DNA of 64,000 nt from Acinetobacter sp. NCu2D-2 (GTDB taxonomy: Bacteria > Pseudomonadota > Gammaproteobacteria > Pseudomonadales > Moraxellaceae), in contig NZ_CP015594.1 in assembly GCF_001647675.1 (NCBI RefSeq), positions 992,001 to 1,056,000 on the forward strand, in the 5' to 3' direction. Under the pieces are notes generated by a model. It was not told the origin of the DNA, did not search any database, and was given only the letters and a program-made list of their open reading frames with translations. Made by a program: the position numbers and the translations under genes. Below, piece after piece: positions 27,215-34,971 of this stretch. Position 1 is the first letter of the stretch; each line of letters opens with the position of its first letter.

Positions 27215-28726
27215 ATGTTATTTAAAGATTTTTCACAGCATATTAATCCACATCAAGCTTATCGTATTAAAAAGCTTAAACAGCAATTAGAAAAGGCTGA
27301 GACTTTTGATGAATGGAAAGCGATTGCACTCAAGCTAGATGAAGAATCTGGTGCACAAGAATGGAAACTCGATAACACTTCACCTTATTTTGATGCTCAA
27401 ATTATTGCCCATCGTTTGGGAAAATTGACCCGTTACCGTCAGCAAAAACGTACTCGTGATTTGATGTATATATTACGTGAGGGGTTAAGCTATGACATTG
27501 CGAATATTTCCCATCCATTATTGTTTTCTGAAACGTATACGGGCACGAAAAAAATCATTGAAGATTATGTGGAAGAGGTGAGCCAAAGTCTGGCTTACAT
27601 CGCTTCAGAAGAATGTACTTGTCTCAGTATTTCCGAAAAAATTGAATACTTTAAACATTGTCAGCGTGCTTATGGTCAGCCAGCATTAATGTTCTCAGGT
27701 GGTTCTACACTTGGCTTATTTCATACAGGTGTGTGTAAGGTACTTATGGAGCAAGACTTACTGCCAAAAGTCATGTCAGGTTCGAGCGCAGGTGCGATCA
27801 TGACAGCAATGCTCGGCGTATCTGATCCGAGGGATTATCATCAGATATTAAAAGGTGAAAACTTCTTTAATGAGGCATTTCACTTCCGTAAAATCAATGA
27901 GGTGCTGAAAACAGGTGGTGGCTTGGCAGATGTGCGCTATCTAAAAAACTTTTTAGTGGAAAACCTAGGCGATATTACTTTTGATGAAGCCCTAAAAAAA
28001 TCGGGATTACATATTAATGTGGCTATTGCACCTTATGATGGCTCACAAGATGCACGCATTATGAATGCGTATACATCGCCCGACGTCTTGGTGTGGAGTG
28101 CAGTGTTGGCTTCTTGTGCAGTACCAATTTTATTCCCACCGATTCAACTGACCAGTAAACGTCATGACGGCAAATATACACCGTATTTGGCATCGACACG
28201 CTGGGTAGACGGTAGTGTCAGAAGTGATTTCCCACAAGAGAAAATGGCACGTTTATATAATATTAATTATTCCATTGCGAGTCAGGTGAATCCGCATATT
28301 GTGCCTTTTATGATGGATGATGCTTCACGCTTTAGAAAGGATATGTTGAGTTGGCCTGAACGAATTGCACGTCGACAAGCGAAAGTCATTGCGCGTGGTG
28401 TAATGGATTTTACCCGTGAACGGGTAGGTAACTTGTCACCCGTGCGCCGTCTACTTGATCATGGGCATGGAGTGATTGATCAGCGTTATTATGGCGATGT
28501 CAATATTGTGGGTAATCATAGCCTGAAGCATTACAGTTATATGTTGCAAAATCCAAAACCACATTTATTTAAAATCCTTCAAAAAGAAGGGGAGCGTGCG
28601 ACTTGGCCGAAAATTTCTCTTTTAGAAACACAAGCGAGAGTCAGCAAAACAATTCAACATGGGTTAGAGTTACTGAAATACCAAAAGGAAAAACAAGCTC
28701 AAGCCAATGACTCAGCTTTGCTTTAA
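27215..28726 (+). CDS. Patatin-like phospholipase with DUF3336 domain
   Basis: Predicted lipid acyl hydrolase, 503 aa from the ATG at 27215 (AGG 8 bp before); an ATG at 27185 is also in frame. N-terminal DUF3336 region (about 1-140) precedes the patatin domain: oxyanion SGGSTLGLFHTG, nucleophile motif GSSAG, and catalytic Asp in DGSVRSD. The combination matches bacterial relatives of yeast triacylglycerol lipases. No signal peptide, so it is cytosolic or membrane-peripheral. The 3' end overlaps the next gene by 20 bp. The IS3 element lies directly upstream and could have displaced its original promoter. Confidence 0.9.
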   Translation: MLFKDFSQHINPHQAYRIKKLKQQLEKAETFDEWKAIALKLDEESGAQEWKLDNTSPYFDAQIIAHRLGKLTRYRQQKRTRDLMYILREGLSYDIANISHPLLFSETYTGTKKIIEDYVEEVSQSLAYIASEECTCLSISEKIEYFKHCQRAYGQPALMFSGGSTLGLFHTGVCKVLMEQDLLPKVMSGSSAGAIMTAMLGVSDPRDYHQILKGENFFNEAFHFRKINEVLKTGGGLADVRYLKNFLVENLGDITFDEALKKSGLHINVAIAPYDGSQDARIMNAYTSPDVLVWSAVLASCAVPILFPPIQLTSKRHDGKYTPYLASTRWVDGSVRSDFPQEKMARLYNINYSIASQVNPHIVPFMMDDASRFRKDMLSWPERIARRQAKVIARGVMDFTRERVGNLSPVRRLLDHGHGVIDQRYYGDVNIVGNHSLKHYSYMLQNPKPHLFKILQKEGERATWPKISLLETQARVSKTIQHGLELLKYQKEKQAQANDSALL

Positions 28727-29522
28727 TTTAAATGATTTACTCGAACAGAAATGGACATTAAAGACAAAGGCAAAAAGTTTGTCTTATGGACGTCGTTTAT
28801 TTCAAATAAATATCAACGGACAAAGTTATTGGCTGAAAACACAGCGAGATGAGCAGGCGAGTGATGAGTCATTTGTTAAGGCTTTTGATCGGGAGTTAGC
28901 CTTTTATCATTATGCTGAGGGTAATCAGCTCGAGATCTGTTTGCCGTTTCAAATTTTTAATCAAGAATTTTTTTATCAGGGTGAACAATTCATTAGAGGG
29001 TTGCTTCTACCCAATGCACTCTCAATTTTTTCTCAATCGCCTAAGACATTCAATTTATCTCAAATCAAAAATATCTTCATTCGGGCTGTTGAAGTGTTAG
29101 TTGACCTGTCAGCATGTGGATATATACATGCTGACTTAAAATCTGATCATTTTGTGATACATCAAGAGAAAGTATGTTTAATAGATTTTGAACAAGTTCA
29201 GTCAATGGCATCTAAAAAAACAAATATGACAGCAACACCACGCTATATGGCACCTGAATTATTCCATGGAGAAGCGAAGTCCATTGCGAGTGAAATCTAT
29301 GCTTTAGGGATTATTTTTCTAGAATGGCTGAAGCAAACACGCCTTACAGCGAAAACCTATCAGGATTGGGCTGTATTACATTGCCAAAATTTAGACGTTC
29401 ATCTCTCAAGAGAATATCAATGTTTTGAACCATTGTTACGTTACATGTTAGTTAAACGTAAAGAGGGGCGAATACAGGATTTACAAAGCATGCGGCAGTG
29501 GTTAATGACTGAAATTGAATGA
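28707..29522 (+). CDS. Protein-kinase-fold protein
   Basis: 271 aa. Motifs in order: WLKTQ with the ATP Lys, a Glu-bearing helix, catalytic loop YIHADLKSDHF, metal-binding LIDFEQ (DFE for DFG), and activation-segment end RYMAPEL, as in Ser/Thr kinases. The loop has Ala for Arg in HRD and His where Asn binds metal; the DxxxxHF form recalls lipopolysaccharide kinases (Kdo/WaaP type). Substrate is unknown and may be protein or lipid. It starts inside the phospholipase gene (20-bp overlap), so the two are translationally coupled and probably act together. Confidence 0.8.
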   Translation: MTQLCFNLNDLLEQKWTLKTKAKSLSYGRRLFQININGQSYWLKTQRDEQASDESFVKAFDRELAFYHYAEGNQLEICLPFQIFNQEFFYQGEQFIRGLLLPNALSIFSQSPKTFNLSQIKNIFIRAVEVLVDLSACGYIHADLKSDHFVIHQEKVCLIDFEQVQSMASKKTNMTATPRYMAPELFHGEAKSIASEIYALGIIFLEWLKQTRLTAKTYQDWAVLHCQNLDVHLSREYQCFEPLLRYMLVKRKEGRIQDLQSMRQWLMTEIE

Positions 29523-29589
29523 GAAAAATACAAAAAAACGAGCTTTGTTTCTTATTTAATCAATTGAGTCGATTTTTATTAAAAATGTC

Positions 29590-29618
29590 TTGTCAGGCGA
29601 AAATGATCTCTATAGTAT
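29590..29618 (+). promoter_or_regulatory. Promoter of tRNA cassette copy 1
   Basis: -35 TTGTCA (29590-29595), 17-bp spacer, -10 TAGTAT (29613-29618), about 12 bp before the first tRNA. The third base of the -10 box differs from copy 2 (TAATAT). Confidence 0.75.
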
Positions 29619-29629
29619 ACACAGCCATC

Positions 29630-29714
29630 GGGGACGTGGCGAAATTGGTAGACGCACTGGATTTAGGTTCCAGCGCCGCGAGGTGTGAGAGTTCGAGTCT
29701 CTCCGTCCCCACCA
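29630..29714 (+). tRNA. tRNA-Leu (anticodon TAG)
   Basis: 85 nt including encoded CCA. Acceptor stem GGGGACG / CGTCCCC, D-loop with GGTAGACGC, anticodon stem-loop CTGGA-TTTAGGT-TCCAG, long variable arm, T-loop GTTCGAGTC. Identical to three other copies in the window. Confidence 0.97.
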
Positions 29715-29747
29715 ATTTACTTAAGAGATTGAGTAAATAGGCCGAGT

Positions 29748-29821
29748 AGAGGATTGGTGTAATGGTAGCATGACGGTCTCCAAAACCGTTCGTCAAGGTT
29801 CGAGTCCTTGATCCTCTGCCA
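29748..29821 (+). tRNA. tRNA-Trp (anticodon CCA)
   Basis: 74 nt with CCA. Acceptor AGAGGAT / ATCCTCT, discriminator G, anticodon arm ACGGT-CTCCAAA-ACCGT, T-arm with GGTTCGAGTCC. A1-U72 and G73 fit bacterial Trp identity. The D-stem relies on G-T pairs, so it is not the most canonical tRNA-Trp. Confidence 0.85.
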
Positions 29822-29853
29822 ACATAAAGACTAACAGATGTTAGCACCCTGAT

Positions 29854-29938
29854 GGGGACGTGGCGAAATTGGTAGACGCACTGGATTTAGGTTCCAGCGC
29901 CGCGAGGTGTGAGAGTTCGAGTCTCTCCGTCCCCACCA
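29854..29938 (+). tRNA. tRNA-Leu (anticodon TAG)
   Basis: Identical over its 85 nt to the gene at 29630. Third member of the cassette, followed by the terminator. Confidence 0.97.
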
Positions 29939-29945
29939 TCGATAT

Positions 29946-29974
29946 GAAAGCAAGGCTTATGTCTTGCTTTTTTA
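29946..29974 (+). terminator. Terminator of tRNA cassette copy 1
   Basis: Stem AAAGCAAG / CTTGCTTT with an 8-nt loop and T-run. Confidence 0.85.
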
Positions 29975-30088
29975 TTGCCTGTAGAAAAGTGAAATAAAGA
30001 TAAAAATAAATTAAAACATTACTTTACGAATTGCCTTTACATTGCACTTCTCTATATAAACAAGACAAACCATTTAAATAAAAAACTG

Positions 30089-30376
30089 ATGACTCAAAAT
30101 AACTTTGAACAACGATTATTAGAAGAAAGAAAATGGACAATTGTAGGTGTATCACTATTGGCAGTTTTTATTGTTGGATTGCTTATATACGGCTATGGCA
30201 GTATGCATGGTTCTAGCAAAGTGAAAGGTTGGCTAGGAGGATATGCCTGTGGCAAATTTGGTGATCAGCACATGCTCATTGATAAAAATGATCTGTATTT
30301 TGCAAGAGTAAGTTATCAAGATGTTAATTATTGGGGGGAGTATAAGAGCAGAGCATGCTACCAAGGGGTGTGCTGA
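30089..30376 (+). CDS. Small single-span membrane protein, unknown
   Basis: 95 aa. Charged N-terminus, one membrane span (about 17-36, IVGVSLLAVFIVGLLIYGYG), then a soluble part with three Cys (YACGK, SRACYQGVC) at the C-terminus that could form disulfides outside the membrane. There is no strong ribosome-binding site. It lies alone between the two tRNA cassettes, next to decayed coding sequence. I do not recognise the family. It may be the only intact gene of a small inserted cargo. Confidence 0.5.
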   Translation: MTQNNFEQRLLEERKWTIVGVSLLAVFIVGLLIYGYGSMHGSSKVKGWLGGYACGKFGDQHMLIDKNDLYFARVSYQDVNYWGEYKSRACYQGVC

Positions 30377-30467
30377 TCAAATTCAAAGTATTGATTTAAA
30401 GGTTAGTTAAGTGGCCGGAGATGAAAGCTGCTAGAGAGGATGATCAATTAGATTCTAAAAAAATGAA

Positions 30468-30898
30468 ATGACCATTGCATTAAATCAACGCTCAGTTTGG
30501 AAAGATGAATGGAGAAGTCAAAGTTCTTTTATTGATATATGGGCTTGAAATTGGAAATTAAAAAATAATTTGGATGGTGTTGAAGTCACTGAAAAATGGT
30601 GGTATCTAACTAAAAAATGGGATTTGGAATTGGAACTTTTTGCTATCGATGTTGCAGGGGGACAAAATCTACAAGAAAAATTTATTGGCAAGAAGCTCAG
30701 GAATATGAGATCAATCTTGTCATTGATTGCACTTATTTTTGGGATGTAGTGTCAAGCTGTAACGTGGTAACACATGAATCTAACTAAGGGTTTAATACCA
30801 GTTATATCGAACTCAATTTTCATAGTGAATTATTGCCTCATTGGGAAGAAGTGCTTTGAGACTCGAGAAAATTGATTGATTCTTTTAACGTCACCAAT
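30468..30898 (+). pseudogene. Decayed coding sequence of unknown family
   Basis: From ATG 30468 the frame reads TIALNQRSVWKDEWRSQSSFIDIWA then an in-frame TGA, then NWKLKNNLDGVEVTEKWWYLTKKWDLELELFAIDV. It then shifts frame to YWQEAQEYEINLVIDCTYFWDV and again to FNTSYIELNFHSELLPHWEEVL before another stop. The Trp-rich, protein-like composition across several broken frames suggests one former gene of about 140 residues or more. Function unknown. Confidence 0.5.
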
Positions 30899-31035
30899 TG
30901 ACGCACGCATTCTCAATGAGCTATTAGTACAATTTAGATTGAGTCGAAATTAAATAAGGTTTCAGTAAAAAAATAAAAAATACATTTAACTGATTAATTT
31001 ATAGCAGAAAACAGCATGTATGCTTAGAAAATGGC

Positions 31036-31064
31036 TTGTCAACGCGGTTTGATCTCTATAATAT
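31036..31064 (+). promoter_or_regulatory. Promoter of tRNA cassette copy 2
   Basis: -35 TTGTCA (31036-31041), 17-bp spacer, -10 TAATAT (31059-31064). The -35 box is shared with copy 1 although half of the spacer differs. Confidence 0.8.
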
Positions 31065-31075
31065 ACACAGCCATC

Positions 31076-31160
31076 GGGGACGTGGCGAAATTGGTAGACG
31101 CACTGGATTTAGGTTCCAGCGCCGCGAGGTGTGAGAGTTCGAGTCTCTCCGTCCCCACCA
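31076..31160 (+). tRNA. tRNA-Leu (anticodon TAG)
   Basis: Identical to 29630-29714. First tRNA of cassette copy 2. Confidence 0.97.
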
Positions 31161-31193
31161 ATTTACTTAAGAGATTGAGTAAATAGGCCGAGT

Positions 31194-31267
31194 AGAGGAT
31201 TGGTGTAATGGTAGCATGACGGTCTCCAAAACCGTTCGTCAAGGTTCGAGTCCTTGATCCTCTGCCA
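31194..31267 (+). tRNA. tRNA-Trp (anticodon CCA)
   Basis: Identical to 29748-29821. Middle tRNA of cassette copy 2. Confidence 0.85.
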
Positions 31268-31299
31268 ACATAAAGACTAACAGATGTTAGCACCCTGAT

Positions 31300-31384
31300 G
31301 GGGACGTGGCGAAATTGGTAGACGCACTGGATTTAGGTTCCAGCGCCGCGAGGTGTGAGAGTTCGAGTCTCTCCGTCCCCACCA
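31300..31384 (+). tRNA. tRNA-Leu (anticodon TAG)
   Basis: Identical to the other three tRNA-Leu genes. Last tRNA of cassette copy 2. Confidence 0.97.
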
Positions 31385-31391
31385 TCGATAT

Positions 31392-31420
31392 GAAAGCAAG
31401 GCTTATGTCTTGCTTTTTTA
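31392..31420 (+). terminator. Terminator of tRNA cassette copy 2
   Basis: Same stem AAAGCAAG / CTTGCTTT and T-run as in copy 1. Confidence 0.85.
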
Positions 31421-31514
31421 TTGCCTGTAGAAAAGATTTAAAGAAAAGTGAGTGGGAAAGTTAGCTGATCTAAAACTGACAGGTTTTGAATTATTATTTT
31501 TGATAAGCCCATAA

Positions 31515-31558
31515 ATAAAAAAGGCATGTTGACGAGGGGCTTTCAAGAGTCAACATGC
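31515..31558 (-). terminator. Rho-independent terminator of the 67-aa gene
   Basis: Perfect 10-bp stem GCATGTTGAC (31524-31533) with GTCAACATGC (31549-31558), 15-nt loop, then a T-run on the minus strand. Confidence 0.8.
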
Positions 31559-31578
31559 TAAAAAATTAACAACAAAAT

Positions 31579-31782
31579 TTAAGCTTTTAAATGATCTTCG
31601 AATTCTTCGCCAAGCTGCATTGCAAGCGCATTACCTGATAGGTCAACAGTAACTAGCCCATATTCTTTATTAAAGCTAAAGCTAAAGCCGCGGTTGTCAG
31701 CCAGAGTACGTACTGAATAACCTAATTTTTCTAACCAAAGACGAAAAGCGATTAAGTTTTTTGCTTTTACTACTTTTTTCAC
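31579..31782 (-). CDS. Small protein of unknown function
   Basis: 67 aa, GTG start with TGGAGT 7-8 bp upstream and its own terminator, which make it a credible gene. Basic N-terminal helix (KKVVKAKNLIAFRLWLEKLGYSVRTL), then two or three predicted beta strands (FSFSFNKEYGLVTVDLSG) and an acidic C-terminus. No family recognised. It might be a small nucleic-acid-associated or regulatory protein, but nothing shows it. Confidence 0.7.
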   Translation of the reverse strand: MKKVVKAKNLIAFRLWLEKLGYSVRTLADNRGFSFSFNKEYGLVTVDLSGNALAMQLGEEFEDHLKA

Positions 31783-32160
31783 GAGATTACTCCATTAATA
31801 CTGTTTTAATATTAATAGGGGTTCTCAAATTTTTTTTAAAGGGCTCTTACAAAGAAAAACTTAATATTTAAATAGATTGCATAAATAAGCAGCGGATTTT
31901 ATATTTTAATTTGCATAAAATATTGAAATTTAAATAATTATTTAAGTGGTAACGAAATATTTTATCTTTCAAAATTTATGAATGAATTATGAATAATATC
32001 GGTGTTATTTTCACCATTTTTGAAGTATGGTTATTTGCTGTGTCGGCTGTACTTTTAATTTCCGTAATTAAGAAGATTACCATCACCTGAAAGTCTAATC
32101 TTTTGTGCAGCACATCTTTTTTATAATTCGCGATAAATCGACTCATTTTAAAATTGTGTA
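31783..32160. other. AT-rich gap with one possible 33-aa hydrophobic ORF
   Basis: 378 bp. The only structure seen is a plus-strand ATG frame at 31989-32090 that would encode a 33-residue peptide with one hydrophobic span (VWLFAVSAVLLISVI) and a KK tail. It lacks a clear ribosome-binding site. The rest is AT-rich and featureless. Confidence 0.35.
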
Positions 32161-32424
32161 ATGAATATTGAAGATCAAGTAAAAAGCCAAATTGAACAGT
32201 TAAAGCAACAAGGTCTTGAGCCAACAGCTGTGATGCTGGGGCACGAAGATTGGTTAGATTTTAGTGTTCAATCCAAAGTGGCGTATACACCTTTTGGCAG
32301 TGCGCGACGTTATCAACCTGCTTTGGGTGGGCTATTAATGGTACGTGTCGATGAAATGCATAAAGTAAAGGTTGTGACACAAGCAGAGCTGGATGCTTAT
32401 GCCAAAAACCACCAAATTTTATAA
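32161..32424 (+). CDS. Small protein of unknown function
   Basis: 87 aa. N-terminal charged helix (NIEDQVKSQIEQLKQQG), then predicted strands (TAVMLGHEDWLDFSV), an Arg/Tyr-rich turn (FGSARRYQPALGGLLMVRV) and a C-terminal helix. No membrane span or signal. Convergent with gloB, the two stops being 1 bp apart. Family not recognised. Confidence 0.65.
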   Translation: MNIEDQVKSQIEQLKQQGLEPTAVMLGHEDWLDFSVQSKVAYTPFGSARRYQPALGGLLMVRVDEMHKVKVVTQAELDAYAKNHQIL

Positions 32425-32425
32425 A

Positions 32426-33166
32426 TTAAAAATTATCTTTAAGCTGGCGAAGTCGGGTAAATTCCTCGACATCATTTGCACGTAAAAAAGGATTGGTTTG
32501 CAGTTCAATTTCAATCTGGCTTGGTAATGTGCACTGACCAAGCAAGCGCATACGTTCTACTTGTTCATAGCGCTCCTGAATTGCGACATTTTCAGGTTCC
32601 ACATGCAAAGCAAATTTAGCATTTGAGAGCGTGTATTCATGTGTGCAATAGACTTGAGTTCTCGGTGGTAATGCCGCAAGTCGATTCAGTGAATTATACA
32701 TCTGCTCATAAGTTCCTTCGAAGACTCGACCGCAACCCATCGCAAATAAAGTATCACCGCAGAATAAAGTGTCTATTTCATCGATGAAATAAACAATATG
32801 CCCAAGCGTATGACCTGGAACAGCAATCACTTCAATATTCAAATCATGAAATTGAAACAGACCTTCATGATTTAACGCGTGGCTCATAAAAGGAATCTTT
32901 TCTTGCTCAGCTTGTGGCCCAAGTACAGCAATATCTAATTCAGCGATAAGCTCAGGAACACCACCTATATGATCCTTATGCCAATGTGTGAGCCAAATTT
33001 GTTTAAGCTTAAGTTGATGCTCACTACAATAGTCTTGGACAAGTTTGGCTTCAGTTGGATCTACAGCAATCACATCACCAGAGGGCGTATGCTCAAGTAG
33101 CCAAATATAGTTTTGCAGTTGATTTTTAACATCAATACAGTGAATTTTATAAGACATCATTTCCAT
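32426..33166 (-). CDS. gloB: Hydroxyacylglutathione hydrolase (glyoxalase II)
   Basis: Hydrolyses S-lactoylglutathione to lactate and glutathione, the second step of methylglyoxal detoxification. 246-aa metallo-beta-lactamase fold. Binuclear zinc motif THWHKDHIGG, then His in PGHTLGHI, Asp in FCGDTLF and His in CTHEYT, all intact. Starts at 33166, 33160 or 33157 are possible; GGAA favours the third Met (MSYKIHCID). C-terminal NPFLRAND is the glutathione-binding domain signature. Confidence 0.94.
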   Translation of the reverse strand: MEMMSYKIHCIDVKNQLQNYIWLLEHTPSGDVIAVDPTEAKLVQDYCSEHQLKLKQIWLTHWHKDHIGGVPELIAELDIAVLGPQAEQEKIPFMSHALNHEGLFQFHDLNIEVIAVPGHTLGHIVYFIDEIDTLFCGDTLFAMGCGRVFEGTYEQMYNSLNRLAALPPRTQVYCTHEYTLSNAKFALHVEPENVAIQERYEQVERMRLLGQCTLPSQIEIELQTNPFLRANDVEEFTRLRQLKDNF

Positions 33167-33251
33167 GTGTTCGACAGACTTTTTTCTAAATTAGCATGAT
33201 TTTGTATGACAACAAGCATAGGATGAAATAAATGTGCCGCGATGAAGCGCA

Positions 33252-33830
33252 TTAAGCTTCATCAACCGAAACAGCATCACCAATGGTATAAAAATGTCCA
33301 CCTGAAACATGATGGATACTGCGCCATTCTAGATCTGCATCTTGAAAGTTCCAATGCCCGTCTTTAAACACACGCTCGTCAGCATAAGCTGCAATGACTT
33401 CACCAATAAATAAATCATGCTGCTGTTGATTGTGCGATTCAGGGATTAATTTGCATAATAGCCATGCAGAGCAGCCATCAACTACAGGAATGTTAGCGTC
33501 TTTAAACTGGAATAAATTTGTACCTGCATGACGGAGTTTTTCAGGTGCATCGTGCAGACTCATATTGCCTAAGGCGTACACCATTTTAAGCTGTTTGAGT
33601 GTAGGGACTTGAAGTGCAAAATAGCCTGATTGTTCAATAATTTCTCTCGTTTTGGTGCTTTTATCCAACACGACAGTAACTTTGGCAGGCTTAAACTCAA
33701 GTGCACACGCCCATGCTGCAGCCATGACATCGGTATATTGATTGTCCTGTGCGGAAACTAAAACGGTAGGGCCGTGTGTAATCAGTCGATAGGCTTTTTC
33801 TAAAGGCACTGGGCGAATATGTGGCTTCAT
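33252..33830 (-). CDS. Flavin reductase-like FMN-binding protein
   Basis: 192 aa, split-barrel flavin reductase family (DIM6/NTAB). N-terminal GPTVLVSAQDNQYTDVMAAAWACALEF includes the FMN-contact Asn/Thr region, KSTKTREIIEQSGYFALQVP is typical, and C-terminal FIGEVIAAYADE follows. It may supply reduced FMN to a monooxygenase or act as an oxidoreductase; no partner is adjacent. Divergent from the PhzF-like gene. Confidence 0.88.
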   Translation of the reverse strand: MKPHIRPVPLEKAYRLITHGPTVLVSAQDNQYTDVMAAAWACALEFKPAKVTVVLDKSTKTREIIEQSGYFALQVPTLKQLKMVYALGNMSLHDAPEKLRHAGTNLFQFKDANIPVVDGCSAWLLCKLIPESHNQQQHDLFIGEVIAAYADERVFKDGHWNFQDADLEWRSIHHVSGGHFYTIGDAVSVDEA

Positions 33831-33997
33831 TGCTCATCCATAATAGTGTTTTTAATATCTTATCGAGTTTACGCAAGGTTCTGTAGTGCAAAATGTTGGA
33901 TAGCAAATATCCATCTCGTATTTGAAAATGAAAACTCGAACATGATGAATCGATAAATTAGGTATGATGTGATGAGTACACCAAAAGGAATATTTGC

Positions 33998-34822
33998 ATG
34001 AAAATGTATCAAGTTGATGCCTTTACCACAGAGTTGTTTAAAGGTAATCCTGCTGCAGTCGTGGTAACCAACGAGTGGCTTGAAGACGATTTAATGCAGA
34101 ACATTGCCTTTGAAAATAATCTTGCTGAGACTGCATTTGTGCGTGTGGTGGATGATACTAACTATGAAATCCGCTGGTTTACACCCAAAGTGGAAGTTGA
34201 TTTTTGTGGTCATGCAACTTTGGCGAGTAGTTTTGTTTTATTTAAAGATTATACCGCTCAAAAAACCATTCAATTTCATGTCAAAGATTTAGGAATCTTT
34301 GTTGTCACTCAAGATGATGATGGCAAGATTCGTATGAATTTTCCTGTGCGTGAACCTGTACAAATTGACGACTATCCTGAATTGTTAAATGAACTGGTCG
34401 ATGTTCCATTTGAAGCGGTGTATGTCAATCCACAAGCGTTTATTTTGGTATGTAAATCCGCAGAAGATGTAAAACGTGCTCAACCGAATTTTGAAAAAAT
34501 TGCACAGTTGGCGCATGTGTCATATAAAAGCACAGCGATTACTGCAGCCGATTTGGATTTGGCCATTACCAGCGCTGAGCAGAGCTATGATTATATTGCA
34601 CGTTATTTTGCGCCACATAAAGGCATTAATGAAGATCCTGTAACAGGTTCAATGCATACAGGTCTAGCACCATTATGGGCGAAAAAGTTGAATAAGACGG
34701 CATTGACGGCTTATCAAGCTTCAGCGCGTGGTGGGATTCTACATTGTGAACTGAAAGGGGAAGGTCGTATTGAGGTGGCAGGCTATGGCAAGTTATATAT
34801 GATTGCAGAGCTTTATCTTTAA
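33998..34822 (+). CDS. PhzF-family isomerase-like protein
   Basis: 274 aa. Phenazine biosynthesis PhzF/YddE family with two similar halves. Motifs: DAFTTELFKGNPAAVV at the start, NLAETAFV with the catalytic Glu, CGHATLAS, and GINEDPVTGSMHTGLAP. No phenazine genes are near, so it is probably one of the general isomerases of unknown substrate. A standalone gene with AAGGA before the ATG. Confidence 0.92.
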   Translation: MKMYQVDAFTTELFKGNPAAVVVTNEWLEDDLMQNIAFENNLAETAFVRVVDDTNYEIRWFTPKVEVDFCGHATLASSFVLFKDYTAQKTIQFHVKDLGIFVVTQDDDGKIRMNFPVREPVQIDDYPELLNELVDVPFEAVYVNPQAFILVCKSAEDVKRAQPNFEKIAQLAHVSYKSTAITAADLDLAITSAEQSYDYIARYFAPHKGINEDPVTGSMHTGLAPLWAKKLNKTALTAYQASARGGILHCELKGEGRIEVAGYGKLYMIAELYL

Positions 34823-34971
34823 TGTAGCTGGCTTAAGTTCGCTTCACCCGATGACAGTGCATTGTATAGGCAGTGTACTGTTTTAATAAAAAGACACTAT
34901 TCACAAGAATGGCAGTTCATTACCATAGCCATCGAATAACAATATTCACAGGTTTAAATTAAGAGTAAATA

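Larger units (their letters stand above)
29604..29989 (+). repeat. 386-bp direct repeat, copy 1 (tRNA cassette)
   Basis: Matches 31050-31435 with one difference seen by eye (29615 G, 31061 A). It contains three tRNA genes and the terminator. Offset between copies is 1446 bp. Confidence 0.95.
31050..31435 (+). repeat. 386-bp direct repeat, copy 2 (tRNA cassette)
   Basis: Second copy of 29604-29989. Flanking sequences on both outer sides are unrelated, so the repeat borders are sharp. Confidence 0.95.

Noticed and set aside
29593..29847. 84-aa minus-strand open frame over tRNA genes, with a near copy at 31039-31293
   Set aside because: It is the antisense of tRNA-Leu and tRNA-Trp; proteins of this kind (with VGTERLELSHLAALEPKSSASTN-like text) are a known annotation artefact.
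29604..31435. tRNA cassettes as att sites of an integrative element
   Set aside because: The interval is only about 1 kb, holds no integrase, and the repeat covers whole tRNA genes plus promoter and terminator rather than a tRNA 3' end.
31976..32224. 82-aa minus-strand open frame
   Set aside because: It overlaps the start of the 87-aa plus-strand gene, has low-complexity content and no ribosome-binding site.
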